Made by a program: the position numbers and the translations under genes
Notes under the pieces: model-generated
Seen by the model: only the letters and a program-made list of their open reading frames with translations
Told to the model about the DNA's origin: nothing
The model's database searches: none
Part shown: positions 51,245-59,048 of the stretch, piece after piece
Layout: every line of letters begins with the position of its first letter
Position numbering within the stretch: position 1 is the first letter of the stretch
Origin: Streptomyces sp. NRRL S-340
GTDB taxonomy: Bacteria > Actinomycetota > Actinomycetes > Streptomycetales > Streptomycetaceae
NCBI RefSeq assembly: GCF_000720185.1
Contig: NZ_JOIY01000022.1
Coordinates: 1-64,000 of the forward strand
DNA length: 64,000 nt
Direction: 5' to 3'

Positions 51245-52405
51245 GTGAAGAGATTTGTGACCGCCGAGCGCGCCCTGCGCACGGCGGCGCCCCACGAGTT
51301 GCTCGACGCCGTCCGCCGCGTGCTGGCGGAACAGTACGCCGCGCAGAAGGTGGAGCTGTACATGGCGGACTACGGCCTGACCGTGCTCCAGCCGGTGTCG
51401 GTGCTGCCCCACACCACGGAGCCGGTCTCCGTGCACGACAACGCCGCGGGCCGGGCGTTCGGCGCCCAGGAACCGGTCGTCGAGCCCGGCTCGGACCGTG
51501 ACGTGCGGGTGCATCTGCCGGTCAGCGTGCGCGGGGACCGGCTGGGCGTCCTGTCCGTGACGCTGCCGGACGACGGCCAGGTCGGCGGCCTGCTGGGCGA
51601 ACTCGCCGACATCGCCCAGGTGCTCGGCCACGAGGTGATCGTGGCCGAGCGGGACACCGACATCTATCTGCAGGCACGGCGCAAGGACAGGCTGACCCTC
51701 GCCGCCGAGATGCAGTGGCATCTCCTGCCTTCCCGCTCCTGCGCCCGCCCCGAGTACGAGCTGGGCGCGCAGTTGGAGCCGGCGTACGCGATCTTCGGCG
51801 ACAACTTCGACTGGTCGGCCACCGCGGACCGGCTGATGCTGTACGTCACCAACGGCATGGGGGAGGGCATCGAGGCCACCCTGCTGACGAACCTGGCCAT
51901 CAACGCCCTGCGCAACGCCAGACGTGCCGGGATCGCCATCGACGACCAGGCGGCCCTGGCCGACCAGGCCGTCTACGCCCACTACCGGGGCCACTGCTAC
52001 CTGTCGGCGCTGATGTTCGACTTCGACCTCGCGACGGGACGCGCCAAGGTCGTCGACGCCGGTTCCCCGCGGCTGCTGCGGCTGCGCGACGGCGCGGTCG
52101 AACCGGTCGCCTTCGACGCCCAGCTCCCGCTGGGGATGTTCGAGGAGACCGACTACGTGGCCCAGGAGTTCCAGGCCGAGCCCGGGGACCGGCTCGTCTT
52201 CGTCAGCGACGGCGTGTACGCGGTCGCCGACCCCGAGGGCCGGGCGTACGGCGACGCCGCGCTGGCCCGGGCGATCCAGTCCACCCGGCTGCTCCCCGCC
52301 GCCGAGGTGCCGCGCGCCGTCCTGCGGGAGCTGACCGGGCACCGCGGCCGGTCAGCCCCCGACGACGACGCCCTCGTGGTCTGCCTCGACTGGCACGGGC
52401 GCTGA
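51245..52405 (+). CDS. SpoIIE/PP2C-type phosphatase with GAF-like sensor (variant active site)
   Basis: 386 residues. The N-terminal about 150 residues are GAF-like (ELYMADYGLTVLQPV...VHLPVSVRGDRLGVLSVTLPD). The C-terminal PP2C/SpoIIE domain shows GDNFDW and VFVSDGVYAV plus DDDALVV, with their metal-binding Asp residues. The central GDVxGHG motif reads VTNGMGEG, with Asn where a metal-ligand Asp is usual. I recall a streptomycete subfamily with this TNGMGEG motif, so it may be a specialised or pseudo-phosphatase. It may dephosphorylate anti-sigma antagonists. Start is uncertain: GTG 51245 or TTG 51236. It is divergent from a MarR gene and upstream of the rsbRST operon. Confidence 0.82.
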   Translation: MKRFVTAERALRTAAPHELLDAVRRVLAEQYAAQKVELYMADYGLTVLQPVSVLPHTTEPVSVHDNAAGRAFGAQEPVVEPGSDRDVRVHLPVSVRGDRLGVLSVTLPDDGQVGGLLGELADIAQVLGHEVIVAERDTDIYLQARRKDRLTLAAEMQWHLLPSRSCARPEYELGAQLEPAYAIFGDNFDWSATADRLMLYVTNGMGEGIEATLLTNLAINALRNARRAGIAIDDQAALADQAVYAHYRGHCYLSALMFDFDLATGRAKVVDAGSPRLLRLRDGAVEPVAFDAQLPLGMFEETDYVAQEFQAEPGDRLVFVSDGVYAVADPEGRAYGDAALARAIQSTRLLPAAEVPRAVLRELTGHRGRSAPDDDALVVCLDWHGR

Positions 52406-52485
52406 CCGCACCGGGGGCGTGCCGCCTCTTGCCGGAGATGTGTCGATCGCGTGTCGGTTGCGCCGCTCCCTCCGCATTACGTTTG

Positions 52486-52510
52486 CCATGAAGCAATAAT
52501 TGCCTCATGG
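52486..52510. promoter_or_regulatory. 25-bp near-perfect palindrome upstream of rsbR (candidate MarR operator)
   Basis: CCATGA-a-GCAAT, central a, ATTGC-c-TCATGG. The two 11-base arms are perfectly complementary apart from the single a/c position, giving an operator-like dyad 48 bp before the rsbR start. GCAAT/ATTGC arms are typical of MarR-family sites, and MarR genes flank the operon on both sides. It is unusually AT-rich for this genome. Confidence 0.65.
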
Positions 52511-52557
52511 GTGGGACCGGTTGGTGACCACTGCGGCTGTACGAAGGAGACGATCAG

Positions 52558-53436
52558 GTGTCGGAGCAAGAGGCGGTCGCACCCACGGCGCACCGGCTGG
52601 GAGCGTTCCTGGAGCGCCGCCGGGAGCAGATCGCCCAGCGCTGGGCCGATGCCCCGCTCTTCCGTACGGTCTTCACGGTCTCGCGCGACGAGACCGTGGA
52701 GGCGTGCAGGGCCGTCGTGGACGCCCTGTCCGACGTCGCGTCCGCCGGACGGCTGGAGGACGTCGAGGCACCAGGCTTCGGGGCCGTGCGGGAGCAGCTC
52801 GGCCGCATGTCCGGGTCGCGGGCGCGCACCGGCCTGAGCCCCGCCCGGATCGCTGACGAGGTCGCCGCGCTGCGGGCGCCGGCCACCGACCTGCTGCGCG
52901 CCGAGTTCTCCGACCCCTCCGCCCCGCGGGCGGTGGAGGACCTCCTGGCACTGACCGTCCTGATGGGCACCTTGCGCCTGGTCGTGATGCGGACGGCGCT
53001 CAGCGCGAGTGAGGAGCTGATCGCGCGGCAGCGGCAGCAGTTGCTCGAAGTGGCCACGCCGGTGATCAGCCTGTGGGAGGGCGTGGTCGCCGTGCCGCTG
53101 ATCGGCACCCTGGACAGCGCCCGCAGCCAGGTGGTCATGGAGGCCCTGCTGGAGGCCATCGTGAGCCGGCGGGCCCGCCACGCCATCCTGGACATCACCG
53201 CAGTCCCCACGGTCGACTCGCTCGTGGCCCAGCACCTGATGAAGACGGTCGCCGCCGCTCGCCTGATGGGAGCGGAGTGCATCGTCTCCGGCATCCGCCC
53301 GGCCATCGCGCAGACCATCGTCCAGCTCGGCATCGATCTGGGTTCCGTCCTCACCCGCGCGTCCCTCTCCGACGCCCTGGCACACGCCCTCGCCCAGCAG
53401 GGCGTCGAAGTGTCGCCCGGGCCGAGTCTCCCGTGA
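52558..53436 (+). CDS. rsbR: RsbR-type stressosome co-antagonist
   Basis: 292 residues from a GTG after AAGGAGA. The N-terminal about 150 residues are a helical sensor (FLERRREQIAQRWADAPLFRTVFTVSRDETVEACRAVVDAL). The C-terminal STAS domain (about 165-280: ISLWEGVVAVPLIGTLDSARSQVVMEALLEAI...HAILDITAVPTVDSLVAQHLMKTV) has the Thr/Ser positions that RsbT kinases phosphorylate. It is the sensory shell protein of a stressosome, binding RsbS and RsbT. The next gene starts inside its stop (GTGA), so all five genes of the operon are translationally coupled. Confidence 0.92.
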   Translation: MSEQEAVAPTAHRLGAFLERRREQIAQRWADAPLFRTVFTVSRDETVEACRAVVDALSDVASAGRLEDVEAPGFGAVREQLGRMSGSRARTGLSPARIADEVAALRAPATDLLRAEFSDPSAPRAVEDLLALTVLMGTLRLVVMRTALSASEELIARQRQQLLEVATPVISLWEGVVAVPLIGTLDSARSQVVMEALLEAIVSRRARHAILDITAVPTVDSLVAQHLMKTVAAARLMGAECIVSGIRPAIAQTIVQLGIDLGSVLTRASLSDALAHALAQQGVEVSPGPSLP

Positions 53437-53858
53437 GCGGCCGCGTCCCGGACCGCGCGGGCGCGGTGCCTGTCCTCGCGCTGGGGGACGTCCTGCTGGT
53501 CTCCCTCCAGGGAGAACCGCTCGACAGTCTGGCCGGGCAACTCCAGCACGACATCACCCACCGCATCGCCCGCAGCCGGGCGGCAGGGGTGGTCATCGAC
53601 ATCTCCGGGGTGGAGATCGTCGACTCCTTCCTCGGGCGCGTGCTCGCCGAGATCGCCGCCAGTGCCGGTCTGCTGGCGGCCCGCACCGTCCTGGCCGGCA
53701 TGCGGCCGGCCGTGGCGATCACCCTGGTCGAGCTGGGACTCACCCTGCCCGGCCTGGACACCGCCCTCGATGTCGAACGTGCGCTGGAACTGCTGGCGCG
53801 GACACCCTCGTCGCCCTCCTCGCCGAGCGCTTCGGACGGACGCGAGAGGGGGACGTGA
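53433..53858 (+). CDS. rsbS: RsbS-type STAS antagonist
   Basis: 141 residues, a single STAS domain (VLALGDVLLVSLQGEPLDSLAGQLQHDITHRIARSRAAGVVIDISGVEIVDSFLGRVLAEIAASA). The IVDSF motif (Ser65) and DISG Ser58 are in the region phosphorylated in RsbS. It forms the core of the stressosome that holds the RsbT kinase. GTG 53433 overlaps the rsbR stop, and its own stop overlaps the rsbT ATG (TGATG). The C-terminal 20 residues are Ser-rich and variable. Confidence 0.92.
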   Translation: MSGRVPDRAGAVPVLALGDVLLVSLQGEPLDSLAGQLQHDITHRIARSRAAGVVIDISGVEIVDSFLGRVLAEIAASAGLLAARTVLAGMRPAVAITLVELGLTLPGLDTALDVERALELLARTPSSPSSPSASDGRERGT

Positions 53859-54304
53859 TGCCCGCCTGCGAACCCGCCGCGGGGACAGTCCTGCAGATCG
53901 GCTCGGACGCGGACCTCGCATGGGTCCGCCAGCAGGTGCGCCAGTGCGCCGCCGAACTCGGCTTCGGCCTCGTCCAGCAGACGAAACTGGTCACCGCCGC
54001 CAGCGAACTGGCCCGCAACACCCTGGTCCACGGCGGGGGCGGCCACGCGGAGATCAGCCCGCTGGTCCACGGCGCGATCCGCGGCCTGCGCCTCTCCTTC
54101 GTCGACACCGGCCCCGGAATCCGCGACGTCCCGCTCGCCCTGACCGACGGGTACACCACCGGAGGCGGCCTCGGCCTCGGCCTCAGCGGTGCCAGACGCC
54201 TCGTGGACGAGTTCGGCATCGTCTCCGAACCCGGCCGGGGCACCACCGTCACGGTCAGTGCCTGGGCCGCGGGCGTACCCGCGGCCCGCCCGGGGGGACG
54301 ATGA
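53858..54304 (+). CDS. rsbT: RsbT-type serine kinase (HATPase_c)
   Basis: 148 residues, GHKL/HATPase fold. N-box AASELARNTLVHGG binds ATP-Mg, G1 box is DTGPGI, and GLGLGLSGARRLVDEF is the lid and G2 region. It phosphorylates the STAS proteins RsbS and RsbR under stress and, when released, activates an RsbU-type phosphatase such as the one at 55347. ATG 53858 is preceded by GAGAGGGGG. A GTG at 53855 would add one residue. It overlaps both neighbours by 1-4 nt. Confidence 0.93.
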   Translation: MPACEPAAGTVLQIGSDADLAWVRQQVRQCAAELGFGLVQQTKLVTAASELARNTLVHGGGGHAEISPLVHGAIRGLRLSFVDTGPGIRDVPLALTDGYTTGGGLGLGLSGARRLVDEFGIVSEPGRGTTVTVSAWAAGVPAARPGGR

Positions 54305-55350
54305 CGCGCGTCTGGGACATTCCCGTGGACGACTCCACCCGCGTACGGGACGTCCGCGTGGCGGCCGAGACGGCCGGCCACCTCGCCGGCCTCGACCCGC
54401 ACCGCATCGCGGTCGCCGCCCTGGTCGCCACCGAACTGGCGACCAACCTGCTCAGACATGCCGGCGGCGGCCGCATGGTGATCAACCTCGTCGACCGAGC
54501 GCGCCCGCACGAGCGCACCCCGGCGGTCCAGCTCACAGCCCTCGACCACGGCCCCGGCATCGGGGACGTCGGCGCGGCGACGCGCGACGGGTACACCACC
54601 AGCGATGCCTCGCTCGGCGCGGGCCTGGGCACCTGCCTGCGCATATCGAACGCGTTCGACCTCCACAGCACCCCCCGGGGCACCGTCGCGGTGGCCCGTG
54701 TCGACCGCGCCCCCGGCCGGGAGGCGATCGGGCCCAGCTGCCGGGCAGGGGGTATCAACGTCCCGCTCGCCCAGGCCGGACACTCCGGAGACGCCTGGAC
54801 CTGGACCCGCTCAGGTGCCCGCCTGACCCTGATGCTCGCCGACGGCCTCGGCCACGGAGCCGAGGCAGGGCACGCCTCCGGGGCCGCGGTGGACGCACTG
54901 CACCGCGCCGCCCACCTGCCGCCCGAGGAGATCCTGCGCCAGATGCACCCCGTCCTGCGCCCGACCCGCGGGGCGGCCGTCGCCGTGGCCCAGCTGGACA
55001 CGGACCGCGCGCAACTCGCCTTCGCCGGCGTCGGGAACATCGGCGCCCGGCTGTACACCGCACGCTCCTGGGAACACCTCGTCTCCCACCCGGGCATCGT
55101 CGGAGCCCGGTTCCCCGCGCGGGTCCCCGTGCGGCACCGGCCCTGGAGAGCGGGCAGCCTGCTCGTCCTGCACAGCGACGGACTGCCCAGCAGGTGGGTG
55201 CCTCCCGACGATCGCGTCCTTCTCTCCCACGACCCCGCAGTGGTCGCCGCGACCGTCCTGCGGGACGCCAGCAGCCCCGCCAGCCCCGTACGCGACGACA
55301 CCAGCGTGGCCGTCCTGGCCGCCCCCGACCTCGCGGACCCGCGCCTATGA
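54301..55350 (+). CDS. Fused HATPase_c + PP2C phosphatase (RsbX-like)
   Basis: 349 residues. The N-terminal half (about 1-135) is a second HATPase domain (VATELATNLLRHAGGG; DHGPGI; GAGLGTCLRISNAFD). The C-terminal half is a PP2C-like domain (WTWTRSGARLTLMLADGLGHGAEAGHASGAAVDAL; LVLHSDGLPSRW; RDDTSVAVL) of the RsbX type, which dephosphorylates RsbR/RsbS and resets the stressosome. Having kinase-like and phosphatase domains in one chain suggests both setting and resetting of STAS phosphorylation. ATG 54301 overlaps the rsbT stop and its stop overlaps the next ATG. Confidence 0.9.
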   Translation: MTRVWDIPVDDSTRVRDVRVAAETAGHLAGLDPHRIAVAALVATELATNLLRHAGGGRMVINLVDRARPHERTPAVQLTALDHGPGIGDVGAATRDGYTTSDASLGAGLGTCLRISNAFDLHSTPRGTVAVARVDRAPGREAIGPSCRAGGINVPLAQAGHSGDAWTWTRSGARLTLMLADGLGHGAEAGHASGAAVDALHRAAHLPPEEILRQMHPVLRPTRGAAVAVAQLDTDRAQLAFAGVGNIGARLYTARSWEHLVSHPGIVGARFPARVPVRHRPWRAGSLLVLHSDGLPSRWVPPDDRVLLSHDPAVVAATVLRDASSPASPVRDDTSVAVLAAPDLADPRL

Positions 55351-57188
55351 TCACCTCTGACGTCCGGAAGATCACCTCCGCTCCCGAAGCCGTCCGCGCC
55401 CGGGCCCTCGCGGGGCGCCTGACAGCGGCCCTCGGCGCACCCGGTGCCGAGCGGGCCCGCTTCCTCACCGCGCTCACGGCACGCCTGCGCCAGTGTCTCG
55501 GCCAGGGCGGCGGGGAGCTCACCCTCACCGTCCGGCAGGCCGGTCCCGGCGCCGCGGCACACGTACGGGCCGTCGTACGGCCCACCCCGCCGGCACCGCC
55601 ATGGCGGCTCACCCTGGCCTGTTCGGATCCCCCGGTCCGCAAGCCGCCCGGCCTCGAAGACCTCGACGACACCGACCCCGGCCAGGCCGTCCTCGCGGCC
55701 GACGAGGAGACCGCGGCGCTTCTGGACCAACTGGAGGAGGCGGAAAGGCAGTTGCGTCTCCACCGCGAGGAACTGCACCAGACGAACCAGGGCGTCCTCG
55801 CCCTGCACGCCGAACTGGAAGCCGCCGCGCTCACCCAGCGCAGGCTCCTCGACGCCGAACGAGCGGCACGTGGCGAGGCGGAGAGGGCACGGCGCCTGCT
55901 GACCTTCCTCGCCGACGCCAGCGCGGCCGTGACCGTCTCCCTCGACCACGAGGACATCCTGCGCCGCCTGCCCGAACTGCTCGTCCCCGAGCACGCGAGC
56001 CACGTCGACGTCTGGCTCTACGACGACCAGGAACAGGCAGCCCGCAACGGCCCCCGCTCAGCCGCCGCGGTCGCCGCGGCCCGTACCGACCGGCCCCAGC
56101 ACGCCGGCACGGACGGTGGCGGAGCGGCCTGGACCGAGGACCTCTCGCCCGGCGGGACGGAACCCACCGGGCCGGTGCTGAGCATCCCGCTGACCGTACG
56201 CCGGACCCTGGGCGTGCTGACCCTCACCGCACCGGGGGACCACTTCGACGCCGACACCACCGTCATGCTGCTCGAACTGGCCCGCCGCACCGCCATCGCC
56301 CTGGACCACGCGCTGCGCTACGAGCAGCACCGGGACACCGCCGAAGCACTCCAGCGCGCCCAGCTCACCGACCTGCCCGCCACCGAAGGCCTGCGCCTGG
56401 CAGCCCGCTACCTGCCCGCCACCCGCGGGCTCAACATCGGCGGCGACTGGTACGACGCCTTCCCGCAGCCCGACGGCAGCCTGCTGGCGGTCATAGGAGA
56501 CGTCACCGGGCACGGCCTGCACGCCGCGGTCATCATGGGCCAACTGCGCACCGCGCTGCGCGCCTACGCCGTCGAGAACGACAGCCCCGCCCAGATCCTC
56601 ACCCGCCTGCACCGCATGCTGCGCCACCAGCAGCCGAACCTGTACGCGACCGCCATGATCGCCCGCTTCCGGCCCGGGGACCCCCACGTCGTGTGGGCCG
56701 CCGCCGGACATCCGCCCGCCGTGGTCCGCGAGCCCGACGGCAGCGTCCGGGTCCTGGACAGCAGACCAGGCCTCATGCTGGGTGTTCCCCTGCCCTTCGA
56801 GTACGAGGACCACGAGGCCGAACTGCCGCCCGGCTCCACGCTCGTCCTGTACACCGACGGTCTGGTGGAGCGGCGTGCCCACGGGATCGACCCGGGGATC
56901 GAGTTGCTGGGCAAGACCCTGGCCGGCCTGGACGGGTCCGATCTGGACGACCTCGAAACGTGCGCCGAGGCGCTGCTCAAGCCGCTGGTGCACGATCCCG
57001 AACGTGACGACGACGTCTGCCTCCTGCTGTGCCGCACCGCCCCGCCGGTGACGCGAGAGGCGGCCGATGCCCCGTCCTGCCGGCAGCCGGCCCAGGTCCG
57101 GCCCGAGCGCTCCGCGACCGGCCGTCACCGCGACGGCGGGCAGGCCGCGGGGCAAGAGGGTGGGAGCCGGCGCCCCGGACGCCTCTGA
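55347..57188 (+). CDS. RsbU-like PP2C phosphatase with coiled coil and GAF domain
   Basis: 613 residues. The N-terminus (about 1-115) is unassigned, then a coiled coil follows (about 118-190: AALLDQLEEAERQLRLHREELHQTNQGVLALHAELEAAALTQRRLLDAERAARGEAE). A GAF domain (about 190-345) comes next, then a complete SpoIIE/PP2C domain: GGDWYDAF, VIGDVTGHGLHAAVIMGQLR, VLYTDGLVERR, DDDVCLLLCR, with all metal-binding Asp residues present. It is the output phosphatase that would dephosphorylate an anti-anti-sigma factor and release a sigma factor. No sigma or anti-sigma gene lies here, so the target is elsewhere. Translationally coupled to the gene before it. Confidence 0.92.
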   Translation: MITSDVRKITSAPEAVRARALAGRLTAALGAPGAERARFLTALTARLRQCLGQGGGELTLTVRQAGPGAAAHVRAVVRPTPPAPPWRLTLACSDPPVRKPPGLEDLDDTDPGQAVLAADEETAALLDQLEEAERQLRLHREELHQTNQGVLALHAELEAAALTQRRLLDAERAARGEAERARRLLTFLADASAAVTVSLDHEDILRRLPELLVPEHASHVDVWLYDDQEQAARNGPRSAAAVAAARTDRPQHAGTDGGGAAWTEDLSPGGTEPTGPVLSIPLTVRRTLGVLTLTAPGDHFDADTTVMLLELARRTAIALDHALRYEQHRDTAEALQRAQLTDLPATEGLRLAARYLPATRGLNIGGDWYDAFPQPDGSLLAVIGDVTGHGLHAAVIMGQLRTALRAYAVENDSPAQILTRLHRMLRHQQPNLYATAMIARFRPGDPHVVWAAAGHPPAVVREPDGSVRVLDSRPGLMLGVPLPFEYEDHEAELPPGSTLVLYTDGLVERRAHGIDPGIELLGKTLAGLDGSDLDDLETCAEALLKPLVHDPERDDDVCLLLCRTAPPVTREAADAPSCRQPAQVRPERSATGRHRDGGQAAGQEGGSRRPGRL

Positions 57189-57323
57189 GCCCCTGCCGGG
57201 AGGAGAGCCCGCGGCCGGCGCACCGCAGGCGGTCGGCGTCGGCGTCCGCAGCTCTCAGGGGAACGCGCCCGGCGCCGGACCCCGAGCGCGGCACGTCGGA
57301 GCCGGCCGCACGAGACGGCGCGG

Positions 57324-57842
57324 TCACCGCGCGTCCGCCGGTGGCTCTCCCGGACGGACCGGTGTTCCGCTTCGAGCGGCGAGAAGGGCCCTCATACCGC
57401 GGCTGAGCGCCGAACGCTCCTCCGGCCCCAGGGCCGACAAGGCGACCGCGAGAGCGTGGACCCGCCGTGCCGCCACCTCATCCAGCGCACGGCGTCCCCG
57501 CGCGGTGAGACTCAGCCGGACCTCGCGGCGGCGGTGCGGATGCAGCGTGCGCTCCAGCATCCCGGCCGCCTCCAGCCGGTCACACAGACGGCTGGCCGTG
57601 GGAGTCCCGACGACCAGTCCGCCGGCCAGCGCCGTGAGATTCAGCCCCGGCGTCCGCCGCAGAGCGCGCAGGGCGCGCAGTTGGTGCGAGGACAGGCGCA
57701 GGCCGGCCTCCTGGGCGGCACCCGTCCACAGGTCCGTGAGACTCTCCACGGCATCGGCGATCTCGCGCGCGACGGCATCCGGACCATCGCGGGCTCCCTC
57801 GTCGCAGTCACCGTCGAAGCCGTCGGGACGGGTCACGGACAC
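57324..57842 (-). CDS. MarR-family transcriptional regulator (second)
   Basis: 172 residues from GTG 57842 (GTG 57836 also possible). LRLSSHQLRALRALRRTPGLNLTALAGGLVVGTPTASRLCDRLEAAGMLERTLHPHRRREVRLSLTARGRRALDEV is the MarR winged helix, closely similar in style to the gene at 50600 (both have SRLCDRLxAAG and REVRLxL). The two are probably paralogues. It is convergent with the stressosome operon and is a candidate partner for the palindrome at 52486. No own ligand hint. Confidence 0.88.
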   Translation of the reverse strand: MSVTRPDGFDGDCDEGARDGPDAVAREIADAVESLTDLWTGAAQEAGLRLSSHQLRALRALRRTPGLNLTALAGGLVVGTPTASRLCDRLEAAGMLERTLHPHRRREVRLSLTARGRRALDEVAARRVHALAVALSALGPEERSALSRGMRALLAARSGTPVRPGEPPADAR

Positions 57843-58196
57843 ATCGCTTTCAGTGGGTTGCGCACGCTGCCGAGGCGATCCTCGTCCCCACGCAGTACCC
57901 GAAGCCAGGGGGCGCAACCGGTTGATCGAGGCGACGGAACACCATCCGGGCGGCACCGGCCGTCCGAGCCCGGGACCGGTCCCGGTACCCGGTAGGAGCC
58001 GGCATCCGGGGACACCTCGGGAGAACGCCGGGCAGCGCCGCGCGGCAAGCGGTCCTCGACACCTGGTCCGGGCCGGTTCCCCAGGGCCGAGGTCTCGCGC
58101 TCCCCGCCCGCCCCGGCCCCGGTCTCGTCCGCACCGGCCGTGCCGACAGCGCCGGCAGCCGGGGGCGCGGTGCCGCGGCCGCGGGCGGCGGTGCGC

Positions 58197-58874
58197 TCAT
58201 CCGGCGTCGCGCGGGGACTGAGTCCACTGCCGCCACGTCCGCACCAGTTGGCTGAACTCCTTGACCTGGACGAGCACGTGGTCGCGGGCGGCGTTCTCCG
58301 CCCTCTCGGCGTCGCCCCGGGCGATGGCGTCGGCGATCTCGCGGTGCTCGGCCAGGGAGCGGCGGATGCGGTCCGGGACGCGCAGCTGCAGTCGCCGGTA
58401 CGGCTGCAGGACTCGCTTGAGCGCGTGGGCCTGCCGGCGCAGGTACTCGTTGCCGCAGGAGTCGTAGACGATGCCGTGGAACCGGGCGTTGGCGTAGTAG
58501 TAGCGGTCGGCGTCGCCGGCCGCCGCGTGGATCTCGCACTCCCGCAGGGCGCCTTCGAGGCCGTCCAGCGCCTCCCGTTCGATCCGGCGGGCGGAGAGCC
58601 GCGCCGCCATCCCCTCCAGCTCGGCCATGACCTCGAAGCGCTCGGCCAGCTCGGAGACGCTCAGCTCGGTGACGTACGTGCCCTGCTTGGGGCGGATCTG
58701 TACGAGCCCGGAGCGCTCCAGGGCCTGGAGGGCTTCCCGGACCGGCGTACGGGAGCAGCCGAACTCACGTTCGAGTTGAGCGGGATCCAGGCGCTCGCCG
58801 GGACGGTAGTGACCGTCGACCACGGCGTTCTCGAGCGCGTCGCGAACACGCTGCGCTTCCGGGACCCGGGCCAT
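58197..58874 (-). CDS. GntR-family regulator with FCD domain (MatR-like)
   Basis: 225 residues. The N-terminal winged helix (VRDALENAVVDGHYRPGERLDPAQLEREFGCSRTPVREALQALERSGLVQIRPKQGTYV) is of FadR/GntR type. The FCD ligand-binding domain follows (about 80-215), with metal/ligand His residues in ARFHGIVYDSCGN and LAEHREIADAI. It is divergent from the malonyl-CoA decarboxylase and synthetase genes, which is the arrangement of matR-matAB, so malonate or malonyl-CoA is the likely effector. ATG 58874 chosen; the longer frame to 60482 runs antisense across the decarboxylase gene. Confidence 0.9.
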   Translation of the reverse strand: MARVPEAQRVRDALENAVVDGHYRPGERLDPAQLEREFGCSRTPVREALQALERSGLVQIRPKQGTYVTELSVSELAERFEVMAELEGMAARLSARRIEREALDGLEGALRECEIHAAAGDADRYYYANARFHGIVYDSCGNEYLRRQAHALKRVLQPYRRLQLRVPDRIRRSLAEHREIADAIARGDAERAENAARDHVLVQVKEFSQLVRTWRQWTQSPRDAG

Positions 58875-58948
58875 GCGCACCTCCGAGCGGTCAGGTTGTC
58901 CGGGCGCGCAAGGGGGTGGTGCGCGAGCCTGGATACGTCCTACGGTGA

Positions 58949-58962
58949 GACTGTTATATATA
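58949..58962. promoter_or_regulatory. AT-rich operator/promoter in the mat divergent region
   Basis: CTGTTATATATATCG contains an 8-bp TATATATA dyad, very unusual in this GC-rich genome. It is 75 bp upstream of the GntR ATG and about 87 bp upstream of the decarboxylase ATG. FCD-type GntR proteins often bind such TnGTATATAC-like sites, and it may double as a -10 box. Confidence 0.5.
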
Positions 58963-59048
58963 TCGTGCCCGCTCATGAATTTTTCAACCGGGGAAGGGCA
59001 TGGTCGAGCGGGGCCAGTGCTACGGCTACGGCTACGGAAGGTGCGGAC

